Positions 8,339-17,799 are shown, counted from the stretch's first letter. The stretch: DNA of 64,000 nucleotides from Aeromonas jandaei (GCF_037890695.1 NZ_CP149571.1:3936001-4000000); one strand, 5' to 3'. Numbers and translations: made by a program. Notes: generated from the sequence alone by a model not told the origin.

Positions 8339-10312
8339 TCAGACTACATCAGGCATGTCTAACCGAATATCAATCCATCTACCAACAGGTATATCCGCTG
8401 GCTCGCCTGCGTCACATTTTCCAGAGCTATAGTCGGGAGTTGACGTGAATATGTCTACAGACCCATCCGCGTTCTGGTTGTATCTCACATGCAGAAGCTT
8501 ATTTCCATTTGCGTCATGCGGGGTTTCGATATACCAGCCTTCTTTGGCAAACCCATTTGAACCAGTAACTTTGTATACGCCAGTTTTGATTCGTTCAACG
8601 GTTACACCAACGGCTTCTGAGTTACATACACCATGACCACAGGGTTCGTCGCCGCTTGTTTGAATATCAACTGCTCCAACTCTTACAATTGGTGATGCGT
8701 TTTTTATAAACCCGTTCGCATCAACTGTTGTGTTTCTGTCGTCACGGAACTTTGCCTGCCGCCATATACCACCTTGCTCTGCGGCCAATGCATTGTGCAA
8801 GATATATCCTGCCCCAAGGTTGCCAAACATACAAACAGCGTAAATGGGTGCGCCAGAGTAGCGCATTGAAGTACCGACGCAATAACCGATCCCCATCTGC
8901 GTAGAGGTGTCACCACCCGCCCCATTCTGCTGAAATTGCTGACCAGCGACAAGAGTGCTAGGCACTAGTGCCCCAGTTACGACTTTATTAAGCGACTCAG
9001 ATCCAAGCGGCAGGAGTTGCCCTGCGTCATTTCCAGTATTTCTTGTTGCTGAAGTGCCTAAGCCAAGTGTCGCTCTAGCAGTGGGTGCGTCCGCATCGTC
9101 TATAAGGGTTTTACCAAACGAACTAACTAAATTAGCGTTAAGTTTTGCGTCTAATGCGCCCTGCAACTCGGAAACCCCGGCAATAGAGTGTGCCCCGTTT
9201 TTCGCTTCGTGTTGCGTAACTAGGCTTTGGGCTACGCCAGCAACCTCCGCTCCGATTTTTGCAGGTGTAACTTGAACGGCACCCTTTTCGCCGTTAACGC
9301 TATAAACCTCATCTTTAGCGTCAACTTTGAAATAGTATCCAGTTTTGGCTGTCGTGTAGCGCAGAAGATCACCGACATCAAAAGCAACGCCTGATACTGA
9401 TCCTGCTACAGCTACATACCAAATAGTTGAATACTTCTTGCCTGCTACTGTTATTGGTTGTGGGTATGCGCCAGTTGACAGGTCACACTCCCCACCGTCA
9501 AGAACTGCACCAACAACGGCTGATGCCGCATTTTCAGCCCGAGTCGCAGCATCTTGAGCCGAGGCGTCATGGATCGCAGCTGACGCAGCTTTCTGTGTGG
9601 CAGTATCCGCAGCCGCAACAGATATGCTCTTTGCGGACTGGGTCGCAGCCGCATCACCAGACACTTGCTGCGCCTTGGTTATAACCTCCGCATGCTTGGC
9701 AGATACCATATCGGCCTGACCAGAAACCTGCGCAGCCTTGGCTACCACATCACCATGCTTGGCAGACACATCTGTTGCCTGATTTGCTACCTGAGTAGCA
9801 AGGCTTCTGACATCTTTAGCGTCAGATACGATACTGTCCTTGGCAGAAACCGCTGTGCTAGCTGCCGAGACTGCCCCATCTTTTGCTGTTTTGGCGGAAG
9901 CAGAGTCTGTCTTGGCAGATTCTGCATTCTGACTGGTGATAACCCTGTCTGCCGCAGTCATGTCTGCTGCTGACTCGGCTCGCTGCGCTGCTGCTAATGC
10001 GCTATCAAGCATTGGTGGGGTGATATTGATACCACCATCAACCAGGATACTATGAAGGTCGCCATCTGCGCTGTTAGCGGAAACCTTGGCCGTGCCGAGG
10101 TAATCCATGTCTCCACAGCGATCATTCTGCGCATAGGCATCATACATTCCGGCAGCCAACTGGAAGCTATAAGCACCTTGCTGATCACACTTATGGTTGA
10201 CGGTGGAACCAAGCAGCACCTCGCTGGTGCTGCTGATTGACCTTAGTTCAATGATGGCCCCGGGAACTGGTGAGCCTGACGGGTCGGTCATGGTGCCGAA
10301 AATGCGGATCAT
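8339..10312 (-). CDS. Tail fibre protein (Stf/phage_tail_N type)
   Basis: 657 residues from ATG 10312, two bases after the preceding stop. Residues 1-100 match the prophage tail fibre N-terminal domain (FGTMTDPSGSPVPGAIIELR, YSFQLAAGMYDAY). Residues about 110-270 are a long run of Ala, Ser, Asp, Lys and Val repeats (AKTAKDGAVSAASTAVSAKD, repeated KAAQVSGQADMVSAKHAEV), a trimeric coiled-coil or triple-helix shaft as in lambda Stf. The C-terminal 250 residues are beta-rich and Gly-rich and likely bind the receptor. A second host-contact protein beside the gpJ-like gene. Confidence 0.88.
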   Translation of the reverse strand: MIRIFGTMTDPSGSPVPGAIIELRSISSTSEVLLGSTVNHKCDQQGAYSFQLAAGMYDAYAQNDRCGDMDYLGTAKVSANSADGDLHSILVDGGINITPPMLDSALAAAQRAESAADMTAADRVITSQNAESAKTDSASAKTAKDGAVSAASTAVSAKDSIVSDAKDVRSLATQVANQATDVSAKHGDVVAKAAQVSGQADMVSAKHAEVITKAQQVSGDAAATQSAKSISVAAADTATQKAASAAIHDASAQDAATRAENAASAVVGAVLDGGECDLSTGAYPQPITVAGKKYSTIWYVAVAGSVSGVAFDVGDLLRYTTAKTGYYFKVDAKDEVYSVNGEKGAVQVTPAKIGAEVAGVAQSLVTQHEAKNGAHSIAGVSELQGALDAKLNANLVSSFGKTLIDDADAPTARATLGLGTSATRNTGNDAGQLLPLGSESLNKVVTGALVPSTLVAGQQFQQNGAGGDTSTQMGIGYCVGTSMRYSGAPIYAVCMFGNLGAGYILHNALAAEQGGIWRQAKFRDDRNTTVDANGFIKNASPIVRVGAVDIQTSGDEPCGHGVCNSEAVGVTVERIKTGVYKVTGSNGFAKEGWYIETPHDANGNKLLHVRYNQNADGSVDIFTSTPDYSSGKCDAGEPADIPVGRWIDIRLDMPDVV

Positions 10313-10314
10313 GG

Positions 10315-10974
10315 TTACCCCTGATTGGTTTGAAACTTGTCGTCACGTAAAGCGATTACTGCGCGCTCCATCTGCAACTTGATGCCAAGGTACTGGGCAA
10401 ATGCCTGGAGGTGGAGCTGGCCGCGTGCTGAGTTGGCAGTGTCGTCAGAGTCGCGCAGGTAGGCACGGTAGATAATCCAGTCCATGCAGGGGGTGAGGAA
10501 GGTGTCATCCACCTGCAGAGCAACGCCAGACTCCACTTGTGCCACGTCAACCGGCGCAGGCAGGGAGCTGAGTACCAGATCCACTTTGACTTCGGCTGCA
10601 ACCCCTGGGTACAGCCAGAAGGTGCGCGGGTTGGTTGGCTCGTGAAGGTATGCTTCTGCCGCCGCCGCACCGGTGCCTGTCATCCACTCAGGGTCAAGGT
10701 CGTCGAGTTCGCCGCGCTTATAGAACCTGATCTTGCGACCACCAGTATTGCGCTCTACCTCGATGAGCTTTACAGCACCTGCAGGCATGGCTTGGCGGGT
10801 TCCGGCCACGCAGGTGAACTCCTGTGTTTGGGCGAAAACATCAGGCCGGTAATTGGCGATCGCAGCGATAGCGCTGTTGTAGTAGCTGACCAGATCGGCA
10901 GCTGACCAGCTCACCCGGGTTTTGTCGGTTAGCTCGATAGAGATCCGCTCAAGAAGCGCCTTGACGGTAGTCAT
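10315..10974 (-). CDS. Head-tail adaptor protein (DUF6682-like)
   Basis: 219 residues; ATG 10974 with GGGGG upstream. The N-terminal helical part (MTTVKALLERISIELTDKTR, SWSAADLVSYYNSAIAAIAN) and the following beta core (QAMPAGAVKLIEVERNTGG) match my memory of the DUF6682 adaptor family of short-tailed phages, which join the portal ring to the tail. The C-terminal helix carries CMDWIIYRAYLRDSDD. Position directly before the tail fibre supports it. Confidence 0.7.
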   Translation of the reverse strand: MTTVKALLERISIELTDKTRVSWSAADLVSYYNSAIAAIANYRPDVFAQTQEFTCVAGTRQAMPAGAVKLIEVERNTGGRKIRFYKRGELDDLDPEWMTGTGAAAAEAYLHEPTNPRTFWLYPGVAAEVKVDLVLSSLPAPVDVAQVESGVALQVDDTFLTPCMDWIIYRAYLRDSDDTANSARGQLHLQAFAQYLGIKLQMERAVIALRDDKFQTNQG

Positions 10975-10985
10975 CTTGAGACCCC

Positions 10986-11615
10986 CTAGAAGAATTGATG
11001 GCGACGCACAGGGTTATGGATCTGGGCGTTAGGTGTTTGCTCAATTCGGAATCGGTGGGCATCACGCACCGCTTCATTGAAATGAGCCTTGTTCAGTTGC
11101 GCCAGTTCCGGGCTTGCCCACGGCTTTCCTGGTTGCAACTGCAGGATTGCTGCTGCGCCGTCAGCCATAGCCTCGGCGTAATCCTCTACCAGCGCGGCCG
11201 GGATCAGTGTTGCGCTTGGCAGCGGCTCAATGGCCCCGATGATGCAGACATTCTTCAATGCCACAAGAAACCGCACAGACTCCGCTGACTGGACGTGGTA
11301 GTCGGTGCCTGGCTGTAGAGGTGCGCCTTGCGATGTGATGCGGTGGATCACCGATCCTGTCACCTGCGGATCTCGCACATCCTGACGAGCCTGGCGATTG
11401 ATGCTGCTCATCTTGGCAAAGCTCACCGTCTGCCCCTCGAGCACTTCGTCAAACTGGCGCTCAAGGTGGATCAGCGCACTACGCTTACAGAAGTCGATTG
11501 CAGCCCGAATGATGGCCTGCCGAATAATGCTGTCGAGCGGGCCAGAAACCCGCTGGCGAACCAGCGGGATCAGGGTGTCCGGACTAACCAGACGGCTATC
11601 CAGCACCGGCACCAT
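10986..11615 (-). CDS. Hypothetical virion protein, probable connector component (209 aa)
   Basis: ATG 11615 shares a base with the upstream stop (TAATG). It has an N-terminal helical part (IRQAIIRAAIDFCKRSALIH) and a beta-rich middle. The layout is similar to the adaptor gene next to it, and the two may form successive connector rings; this is inferred from size and order. No motif recognised. Confidence 0.65.
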   Translation of the reverse strand: MVPVLDSRLVSPDTLIPLVRQRVSGPLDSIIRQAIIRAAIDFCKRSALIHLERQFDEVLEGQTVSFAKMSSINRQARQDVRDPQVTGSVIHRITSQGAPLQPGTDYHVQSAESVRFLVALKNVCIIGAIEPLPSATLIPAALVEDYAEAMADGAAAILQLQPGKPWASPELAQLNKAHFNEAVRDAHRFRIEQTPNAQIHNPVRRHQFF

Positions 11616-12058
11616 TACTCACCACCTTGACCGGCAGCCAGCTTGGCTTTCATGGCATCACGAACGCGAATGCGGAATTCACCAACGTTCTCTTTCGCAC
11701 CTTGCTTCTCGATGCCCAAATCCTCACCTTCAACGAGGGTCGCCAGCTGGGCAGAGGTGAGCTTGGCCAGATCGATATCACCAACCACCATGCTCTGCTC
11801 TTCGGCCAGGCGGGCCGCTTCGGCAGCAAGGCGCTCCTGCTCTTCCGCTTCCTTTCTTGCGATAGTCTCCTGTCGCTCCAGCGTGCCGGCCAGCGCTTCT
11901 TTGCTGACCCAGACGGTGGGGAACTCCAGCAGCTGCATGGCGATGTGGCTCTCCACATCAACTGGCGTGTGGCGTGGGAACACCAGGCGGGATCCGGTCA
12001 CTGTGTCTTTCTTGCTCGGCTTGTCGCCGATATAAACCACGGCAATTTTGTCGCTCAC
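11615..12058 (-). CDS. Hypothetical late protein with charged helix (147 aa)
   Basis: GTG start at 12058 with GGAG nine bases before. Residues 1-55 look like a small beta domain (IAVVYIGDKPSKKDTVTGSR); 58-90 are a highly charged Glu/Ala helix (RQETIARKEAEEQERLAAEA); the end is a small helical segment. Small proteins of this kind between capsid and connector genes are often minor head proteins. Role not established. Confidence 0.65.
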   Translation of the reverse strand: MSDKIAVVYIGDKPSKKDTVTGSRLVFPRHTPVDVESHIAMQLLEFPTVWVSKEALAGTLERQETIARKEAEEQERLAAEAARLAEEQSMVVGDIDLAKLTSAQLATLVEGEDLGIEKQGAKENVGEFRIRVRDAMKAKLAAGQGGE

Positions 12059-12081
12059 GGCAATATCTCCAATCCAGAAAT

Positions 12082-12106
12082 GAAAAAGCCCGGCACTTGG
12101 CCGGGC
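12082..12106 (-). terminator. Terminator-like hairpin in the late operon
   Basis: Leftward, GCCCGGC and GCCGGGC pair over a short loop, followed by TTTTTCATTTCTGG, the same tail that follows three other late hairpins. Confidence 0.75.
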
Positions 12107-12124
12107 ATGGCGTGACGGGCAGCC

Positions 12125-12514
12125 TTACAGGTTGCCGATCACCTCATAGTGCAGCTTGAGCTTGACCGTGCCGGTCGCCGCGCCACCGCCGACGGTGAGG
12201 GTGATCTCCTGCCCGACATCGGTCAGCAGGTCATCCACCGGGAAATACTTGGCCACTGCCGCCACCGTGCTCTCGGCGTTGATGATGGTGGTGGCGCCGA
12301 TATTTACGGTCAGCGTGGTGCTGGCACCCAGCGCGCCGCTGATGAGGGTGGCGCCAACCACTTTCAGGTTGGGCTCCACCTTGTCACCGAACGCGACTAC
12401 ATCACCGGACGGCACGGCCGCCAGCTTGGCCACCAGGGTCGGGGAGATAGAGAGGTTGCCGAACGAACCAACAAACCAGCGGTAAGCTCGGGCGATCAGG
12501 GTAGTTTTGGCCAT
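12125..12514 (-). CDS. Hypothetical capsid-associated protein (129 aa), possible decoration protein
   Basis: The start at ATG 12514 is preceded by AAGGAG at 8 bases; a longer frame to 12544 lacks a site. The protein is Ala, Val, Thr and Gly rich with alternating beta strands (TLTVNIGATTIINAEST, ITLTVGGGAATGTVKLKLHY). It directly follows the major capsid gene in transcription order, where decoration or head-fibre proteins are usual. Inference only. Confidence 0.65.
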   Translation of the reverse strand: MAKTTLIARAYRWFVGSFGNLSISPTLVAKLAAVPSGDVVAFGDKVEPNLKVVGATLISGALGASTTLTVNIGATTIINAESTVAAVAKYFPVDDLLTDVGQEITLTVGGGAATGTVKLKLHYEVIGNL

Positions 12515-12582
12515 GACATGGCTCCTTATCTGGTCAGATATCAACAGGAGGGGGTATCAACCCCCTCGCTACGGTGGGTGGC

Positions 12583-13800
12583 TTAGCGGCCTACTGCGCT
12601 GACGGCGGTATCCAACACCATGCAGCCATGGTCCTGAATGTTGCCGTTGCGCTGCTTGAAGCGGATCTTCTGCAGGCCGGATACCCAGCTGATGGAGATC
12701 TCGGTGCTGTTGCCGTGGTCGGTTTTCTCTTCGTGCATGCCGAAGGAACCGCCCTGCTCGCCAGAGCCGAAGGCGTTAGCCAGCGCCTGACCGCCCAGCA
12801 GCACGGCGCGGTCGATGGTGGTGCCAGCAACCTTGTCCACTTCCACGCCGGTCGCGGAGTTTGCTGCGCACACCTTGACGGTGCTGCCCTGGTTGAAACG
12901 GATCGGCATGCCCTTGTATGGCTTGACCAGAATGCCGCGCCACATCGCACCTTCACCGCGGAAGATGGGATGGTTCCAGCCCTTGCTGCGCTCCATCGCG
13001 GATGCCAGCATTGCCTGCCAGTCCTTGCCGGAGCTGGAGGTATAGAAGTCGTGCCACTGGCGCGGGGTGACGTAGAGCACGTAAAGCGGTTCGCCACCAG
13101 ACGGGTCGGAGACCATGCGGATCGGCTGGATGGGGTTGGCCATCTCCGACAGGAACAGCGACATGTTGTCAACGCAGCCGAGGTTGAAGCGGTCAGAGGC
13201 ATCGATACCCTCGAAGCTGGTCGCATCGCCGCCGAAGAAGTGACGCTCGTAGGTTGGCGCGGTAAGCGTGTTGATCATGATGTCGGCAAACTCCGGATCA
13301 TCAGCCAGCGGCAGAATGATGTCGGTAGCGGAATAATCGCCACGGGCGCCAGCCAACTGGGCAAAGCCGCGCTGATCAACCAGGCGACCATAGTAGCCAT
13401 CACCCAGCAGCACTCGGGCAGTCTTGATCAGGTCATGCTTGGTACGGGACTGACTCATCTTGCCGCCGGCATCCACGCCGTGACGGGTCTGGTTAACCTT
13501 GAGCGAGAAGTCAGCGAAGGACAGGGACTCGAGACGACCATCCAGCTTCTTGTCACCCATGGTCGGGCGGCCAGAAAGCTGATGGAACAGCTGCATGTCA
13601 ACGGAGTCGCCAGCCTGCTTGGCCAGATCGGTGATGCGAACTACCGGGGCGCCAGCGCTGGTCTGCTTGCCGCCGTTGACCTTGGCGCCCTTGGGTGCCT
13701 CTTCGGTCAGCATGTTCACAAACGAGTTGGAACGGTTTGCCGCAGTAAACAGGGCGGCCTGCAAAATCTTGTTGGCTTGCGCCGAGGTGACTTGGGTCAT
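12583..13800 (-). CDS. Major capsid protein (DUF4043/N4-gp56-like HK97-fold family)
   Basis: 405 residues; ATG 13800 preceded by GAGAGGATC. The N-terminus (SAQANKILQAALFTAANRSN) and internal segments (FFGGDATSFEGIDASDR, YVLYVTPRQWHDFYTSSSGK) match the DUF4043 phage capsid family as I know it. It follows the scaffold gene and precedes connector genes, the standard order. It would form the icosahedral shell. Separated from the scaffold gene by a hairpin. Confidence 0.88.
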   Translation of the reverse strand: MTQVTSAQANKILQAALFTAANRSNSFVNMLTEEAPKGAKVNGGKQTSAGAPVVRITDLAKQAGDSVDMQLFHQLSGRPTMGDKKLDGRLESLSFADFSLKVNQTRHGVDAGGKMSQSRTKHDLIKTARVLLGDGYYGRLVDQRGFAQLAGARGDYSATDIILPLADDPEFADIMINTLTAPTYERHFFGGDATSFEGIDASDRFNLGCVDNMSLFLSEMANPIQPIRMVSDPSGGEPLYVLYVTPRQWHDFYTSSSGKDWQAMLASAMERSKGWNHPIFRGEGAMWRGILVKPYKGMPIRFNQGSTVKVCAANSATGVEVDKVAGTTIDRAVLLGGQALANAFGSGEQGGSFGMHEEKTDHGNSTEISISWVSGLQKIRFKQRNGNIQDHGCMVLDTAVSAVGR

Positions 13801-13820
13801 GATCCTCTCCTACATGAAAA

Positions 13821-13848
13821 CAAAAACCCCGACACAGTGGTCGGGGTT
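13821..13848 (-). terminator. Terminator-like hairpin between scaffold and capsid genes
   Basis: Leftward AACCCCGAC/GTCGGGGTT stem, then TTTTTGTTTT just before the capsid start. Partial read-through could set the capsid-to-scaffold ratio or be ignored by Q-modified polymerase. Confidence 0.75.
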
Positions 13849-13872
13849 GGTTGATATACACAGGGTTGTTGG

Positions 13873-14802
13873 TTAGAACCCGGACTGCTCCAGCAGGGCG
13901 TCAATCTGGGCATCGGTCATGGCGCCAAACTCCCCGACCAGCTCGGTCTGGGACATGGAACCATAACGCTCAACACCAGTTGCCGGAGCCTGATGGGTTT
14001 GGCCGAGTGCTGACGGGCTGGACGGGATAAAGTCAGCCGGCTTCTCTGCCGCCTTGCTGGGTGCCTTAGCGGGAGGCGCTTCAACCTCATCACCAAAGGC
14101 CAGCTTGGTACGGCGAGCTACCTCTGCGAATCGCTCTGCCAGCGGCTTGTTGTTCCACGCGGGGTCGGCCTGCAACTTGTCATCGATAGTGAGGGCCATA
14201 TCGAAGCGGTCTTGGTCGCCATCACGCCATGCGGCAAGGTCAGGTACCGCCTGCAGTGCGGCCTGTACCGGGTTGGCGACTGGCTGAACCTGTTGCGGCG
14301 CGGATTGTGGCTCCAGCTTTTGGAGCTTGCGGGCAATGGCCGCGATGGACTTTCCGAGATCAGGGTAGTCCTGCGCCAGTTGCTCCAGCTCTTCCTGGCT
14401 GATGTCGTCCGGGTCAACCGATGGGTCGATCCCATTCTTCTCCAACAGCGCCTGCAACTTATCCCGCTCAGCCTGGGCCTGCTGCGCCTGAGCCAGCTTC
14501 TCACGCAGTTGCTTGGTCTCGTTGCGCGCCTGCTCCAGCACTTCATACGGGATGGTGTGTTGACCGTTCTTGGCCATAACGACCTTTTCAGGTGTGCTGG
14601 CCTGTTCCTCAACCTGAGCGGCTGCGGCTTGTTCGCTACCGGCTGCCACTTCGCCCGCCGACGGCGCGGGTTGTACGTCCGTTTGCTTGGTGTCAGTGCC
14701 ATTGTCCAGTTCGGCATCGGGCTCGCGCTCGATATCGGCCAGCATGGCTTCCAGTTCGTCCAGGCTTTCAGTTCCGGTCAGGTTATCGATGGTTTTGCTC
14801 AT
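13873..14802 (-). CDS. Capsid scaffolding protein
   Basis: 309 residues, ATG 14802. Highly acidic and helical: Glu/Asp-rich N-terminus (SLDELEAMLADIEREPDAEL), an Ala/Gln linker, a central coiled coil (ETKQLREKLAQAQQAQAERD), and a short C-terminal helical tail that usually binds coat protein. The size, charge and place immediately before the capsid gene are typical of P22/N4-like scaffolds, which leave the head before packaging. Confidence 0.85.
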   Translation of the reverse strand: MSKTIDNLTGTESLDELEAMLADIEREPDAELDNGTDTKQTDVQPAPSAGEVAAGSEQAAAAQVEEQASTPEKVVMAKNGQHTIPYEVLEQARNETKQLREKLAQAQQAQAERDKLQALLEKNGIDPSVDPDDISQEELEQLAQDYPDLGKSIAAIARKLQKLEPQSAPQQVQPVANPVQAALQAVPDLAAWRDGDQDRFDMALTIDDKLQADPAWNNKPLAERFAEVARRTKLAFGDEVEAPPAKAPSKAAEKPADFIPSSPSALGQTHQAPATGVERYGSMSQTELVGEFGAMTDAQIDALLEQSGF

Positions 14803-14891
14803 GGTCGTCCTCGTGGGTTTTCAGTGGGTGGTATCGCTGCCCAAGCGGGGGAACGCTCTCGTAAAAGCGCTCCCCGGCTGGGGCTGGGCAT

Positions 14892-14914
14892 AAAAAAGCC
14901 CGCACAAGGCGGGC
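14892..14914 (-). terminator. Terminator-like hairpin before the scaffold gene
   Basis: Leftward GCCCGC/GCGGGC stem with a five-base loop followed by TTTTTTA, between the gp49-like gene and the scaffold gene. Confidence 0.75.
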
Positions 14915-14938
14915 AATTGCTGCTGCTATCGTCTATCG

Positions 14939-15553
14939 CTATGGATTCGTTACTGCGGCAATGCGCTCATTCAGCACGGCCAGATATTCACGCATTGCAA
15001 CAAGCTGGCGCTTCATGCGGTTCTGCTCCTGATGATGGAGCTGCTTGAATGTTTCGCTCGGAATAAAGGCTTCCAGCTTGCCGGTGCGCTCGGCCAGTTG
15101 CTCTTGCTCCTGGCACATGCGCTCAATGTGACTGGGCTTGGGGATTCCACCATCAACACCGCGTACTTTGCTCGTGCGGATTACTCCTGTTATCAGGCAA
15201 TCATCGCTCACCATTAGCATAGGTCCATCAAGGTGGCACTTGAGCCGCCAACCTTCCAGCTTCCACAGCTCTTGGCGGGCCTTGGTTTCTGCATCCTTGA
15301 TTGCATACTTGGCGCCAAGCTCTGCATTGAAGTTGGCCGGGTCGGCGCAGGCTGTCATGCCGATGGCAAGGGTAAAGCCGTTGGCAGCAATGGCGGTGGC
15401 CGTCGTGGTTGTGGTGCCTGGTACAACCAGCACCTCATAGCGAACTCCCTGCATCAGCGCCTCGATCTGGTCAGGTGTCACGCGCGGCGCGGTCAACCCA
15501 AGCGCCTGAATATCGCGCTCCATCTCGGCATCAATCTGCTGGCGGTCAGTCAT
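14939..15553 (-). CDS. N4 gp49 / Sf6 gene 66 family protein with C-terminal coiled coil
   Basis: 204 residues from ATG 15553 (GGAG six bases before; a TTG at 15565 is the alternative). The segment YEVLVVPGTTTTTATAIAANG and the following NFNAELGAKYAIKDAETKAR match the phage gp49/gene 66 family (Pfam Phage_gp49_66), whose role is not defined. After about residue 115 the protein continues with a helical tail rich in Gln and Glu (ERMCQEQEQLAERTGKLEAF). It sits between portal and scaffold genes, behind its own promoter and two hairpins. Confidence 0.75.
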   Translation of the reverse strand: MTDRQQIDAEMERDIQALGLTAPRVTPDQIEALMQGVRYEVLVVPGTTTTTATAIAANGFTLAIGMTACADPANFNAELGAKYAIKDAETKARQELWKLEGWRLKCHLDGPMLMVSDDCLITGVIRTSKVRGVDGGIPKPSHIERMCQEQEQLAERTGKLEAFIPSETFKQLHHQEQNRMKRQLVAMREYLAVLNERIAAVTNP

Positions 15554-15566
15554 GGCCTGCTCCAAA

Positions 15567-15592
15567 TAAAAAACCCGGCGCTATGGCCGGGT
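15567..15592 (-). terminator. Second leader hairpin before the gp49-like gene
   Basis: Leftward ACCCGGC/GCCGGGT stem followed by TTTTTTATTT and then the ribosome site. Tandem with the hairpin at 15602-15629. Confidence 0.75.
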
Positions 15593-15601
15593 CTGGAAAT
15601 G

Positions 15602-15629
15602 AAAAGGCCCAATCTCGAGAGACTGGGCC
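15602..15629 (-). terminator. First leader hairpin before the gp49-like gene
   Basis: Leftward GGCCCA/TGGGCC-type stem with inner CTC/GAG pairs, followed by CTTTTCATTTCC. It starts 11 bases downstream of the -10 element of the promoter at 15641-15669. Confidence 0.75.
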
Positions 15630-15640
15630 ATGATGGAGAA

Positions 15641-15669
15641 ATCCTAACGCTGGGCGATTAGGAAAGCAA
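15641..15669 (-). promoter_or_regulatory. Late-operon promoter, copy 3 (TTGCTT-17-TAGGAT)
   Basis: -35 TTGCTT (15664-15669), a 17-bp spacer ending CCCAGCGT, and -10 TAGGAT (15641-15646), starting four bases after the portal stop. It would transcribe the gp49-like, scaffold and capsid genes. Confidence 0.65.
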
Positions 15670-15672
15670 CCA

Positions 15673-17799
15673 TCAGAGTGCGATCGCGTCAATCTGCTGC
15701 TGAATGGTGTCCAGAAGCTGGGCTCGCAGTGCTGCTTGCTCGGTCTGCATCGCCTGCTGCTGGGCTGCCAGCTGCTCCATCTCCTGCAGCGTCTTACCGG
15801 TCTGGGCCTGCTTGAGGGCGTCATCGAGGCGGATAGAGTCTGTCATCCTGGTGATGCGATGGGCCTCTGCCTGCAACTTGGCGGCCTTGCCTTCAAGCTC
15901 TGCCAGCTTGGCCTGCATCTCCTGTATGGCCATCTGCTGCTGCATCTGGGCAAGCTGGGCCTGCTGCTCTGCGGCGGCGCGCTCCTCATCGCTCATCTCG
16001 TCAGGGTCTTTCTGGATGTTCAGGGCGTTGCGAATCCGCTCAACAAACTCCGCCTTGCGAGGCACGTCCATCAACTCTACCAGCAGATCAAAGCATGCCG
16101 CTGCAGCCTGCGGCGGCAACTGGGACATAGCTTGCGTCATCCGCTCGGCCAGCTGCTGCTTGTAGGCGGCAGTCTGCTGGATTGGCGCCAGGGCAATATG
16201 GGCTCGCAACCGGGTCACATCGTTGGTCAGCTTGCCGTCTTCCTGCTCCACATTGATCACCACAGCCTTGCGGCGGCGCGGGTCGTCACGGTTGACGGTC
16301 ACCTTGTAGTTGCGCTTGCTGGCCATATCCTCCAGCAGATAGGCCAGAGCCAGCTGCCCTACCTGCTGGCACCCCATCCGGTAGTTGTCGTTGATCTCCG
16401 ACAGGGTTGTCGCCCCCTGCTCCACCAGATTACTGATGGCAACGCCAGATTGGCCAGTCGATCCCTGCCCCAAGAAGGCGGCATAAACCCCCATCGTATC
16501 CTGAATGAGCTTCACCGAGTCCTGCATCACCTGGAACTGCTGGGCGGCCACGTTGAAATCCTGCTCCACCTTGAAGGCGTCGCTCACGCTGGTCTTGTTG
16601 ACTCGGTCTTGATTGAGCTCGATATAGCCATCCGGGCGCTCTACCTGCTCCAGCACCTGATCCCGGCTCATGTTGGTGGCGTCCTTGTCCATGATGACGC
16701 GCTTGGCCTGTAGCAAGAAGGTAAGTTTGATACGGCGCAGGTTAACCTCATCCTGTGCCGGAATCGCCCTGGCAATCAAGCCATATGGCTCTCCGGTGCG
16801 GTCCTTGCGGTAGCCCCAGAACGGCACAAGCGGGTACATGTTGTGCGGAGCAGAACAAGGGCGATCGACAAGGTGATGAGGGCCAACAAACCACGACTCA
16901 CGGATCACGGCCACAGGGCGGCGATCCAGTCTTGCTCTGCCAATGGAGATGGCGGCGATATGCAGCTGATTGGTCTTGTCGAACTCCAGCGCCCGCCCGG
17001 AGTCGAGCAGAAGAACCTCGCGCAGGTCGTAGGTGCGGTAGTAAACCACCTGCAGCAGGACACGATCCCGCTCACGGCTGCACCATTCGACCTCCTTGCC
17101 ACTGAAATGGCTCCATTCGTCGTAAGCGCTGACCAGATTGGGATCCATCCCTTCGATTGAGGTCAGGCTAACCATCCCGTTCCAATCGTTAACCCCCCAC
17201 TCCAGAGCCTCAGCCTTGCTCGGGAACATGGTCTTTGCCTCATCCAGATCGACCCAGCGCCGGCGCATCAGCCAGCGGCAGTCGCTCAGGTCTGACTCAC
17301 GGCTATGCCAATCCCAATACACCTCGTCACGGTGTACGCTGCTGAACTTGTAGCGCGGGCCGAACGGGTCATCACGGCGGCACACCTCCACCCAGCCAAC
17401 GCCAGTTTTAATCTGGCCGCCATATGCGTCGCCACGAGCGCGATCAAGACCGCCCAGTCGGCACATGTCTGAATACTCGGCATTCACGGCTTCGGCCAAC
17501 TGCTCGAGCTCGTCATCGTGGTCATCAGCGACAACCATCAGATCGGTACGGCTCTTGGCCTCCATGCCCAGCACGCCGTCGATAGTAGGGGCGATCAGGT
17601 TGTGGACGGTGATTGGCTGACCGCGTTCCTTGAGCGCCTTAACCACCTCGGGCGGCAGCTGATCGTTGTCGTAGTAGGCGCAGGCACGATTGGCGAGGCT
17701 TCGCCAGTCAGGCTGGCCATTGATATCGCTCATCAGCTTGAGCAGTTGCTGGGTGTCGAGGCCGCCTTTCTTTGGGGCCTTTGGTTGGGCGTTGATCAT
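15673..17799 (-). CDS. Portal protein (P22 portal-like)
   Basis: 708 residues, close to the 725 of P22 gp1. ATG 17799 overlaps the terminase stop by one base. Typical portal features are present: DWRSLANRACAYYDNDQLPP near the N-terminus, PITVHNLIAPTIDGVLGMEA, and a long Gln/Ala/Met-rich C-terminal helix (AQLAQMQQQMAIQEMQAKLA, residues about 600-700) like the P22 portal barrel. It forms the ring at the head vertex through which DNA is packaged and ejected. Order terminase-portal-scaffold-capsid is canonical. Confidence 0.92.
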   Translation of the reverse strand: MINAQPKAPKKGGLDTQQLLKLMSDINGQPDWRSLANRACAYYDNDQLPPEVVKALKERGQPITVHNLIAPTIDGVLGMEAKSRTDLMVVADDHDDELEQLAEAVNAEYSDMCRLGGLDRARGDAYGGQIKTGVGWVEVCRRDDPFGPRYKFSSVHRDEVYWDWHSRESDLSDCRWLMRRRWVDLDEAKTMFPSKAEALEWGVNDWNGMVSLTSIEGMDPNLVSAYDEWSHFSGKEVEWCSRERDRVLLQVVYYRTYDLREVLLLDSGRALEFDKTNQLHIAAISIGRARLDRRPVAVIRESWFVGPHHLVDRPCSAPHNMYPLVPFWGYRKDRTGEPYGLIARAIPAQDEVNLRRIKLTFLLQAKRVIMDKDATNMSRDQVLEQVERPDGYIELNQDRVNKTSVSDAFKVEQDFNVAAQQFQVMQDSVKLIQDTMGVYAAFLGQGSTGQSGVAISNLVEQGATTLSEINDNYRMGCQQVGQLALAYLLEDMASKRNYKVTVNRDDPRRRKAVVINVEQEDGKLTNDVTRLRAHIALAPIQQTAAYKQQLAERMTQAMSQLPPQAAAACFDLLVELMDVPRKAEFVERIRNALNIQKDPDEMSDEERAAAEQQAQLAQMQQQMAIQEMQAKLAELEGKAAKLQAEAHRITRMTDSIRLDDALKQAQTGKTLQEMEQLAAQQQAMQTEQAALRAQLLDTIQQQIDAIAL

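Noticed and set aside
12574..13854. 426-aa plus-strand frame over the capsid gene
   Set aside because: Antisense to a clear capsid gene; composition is that of a GC-driven shadow.
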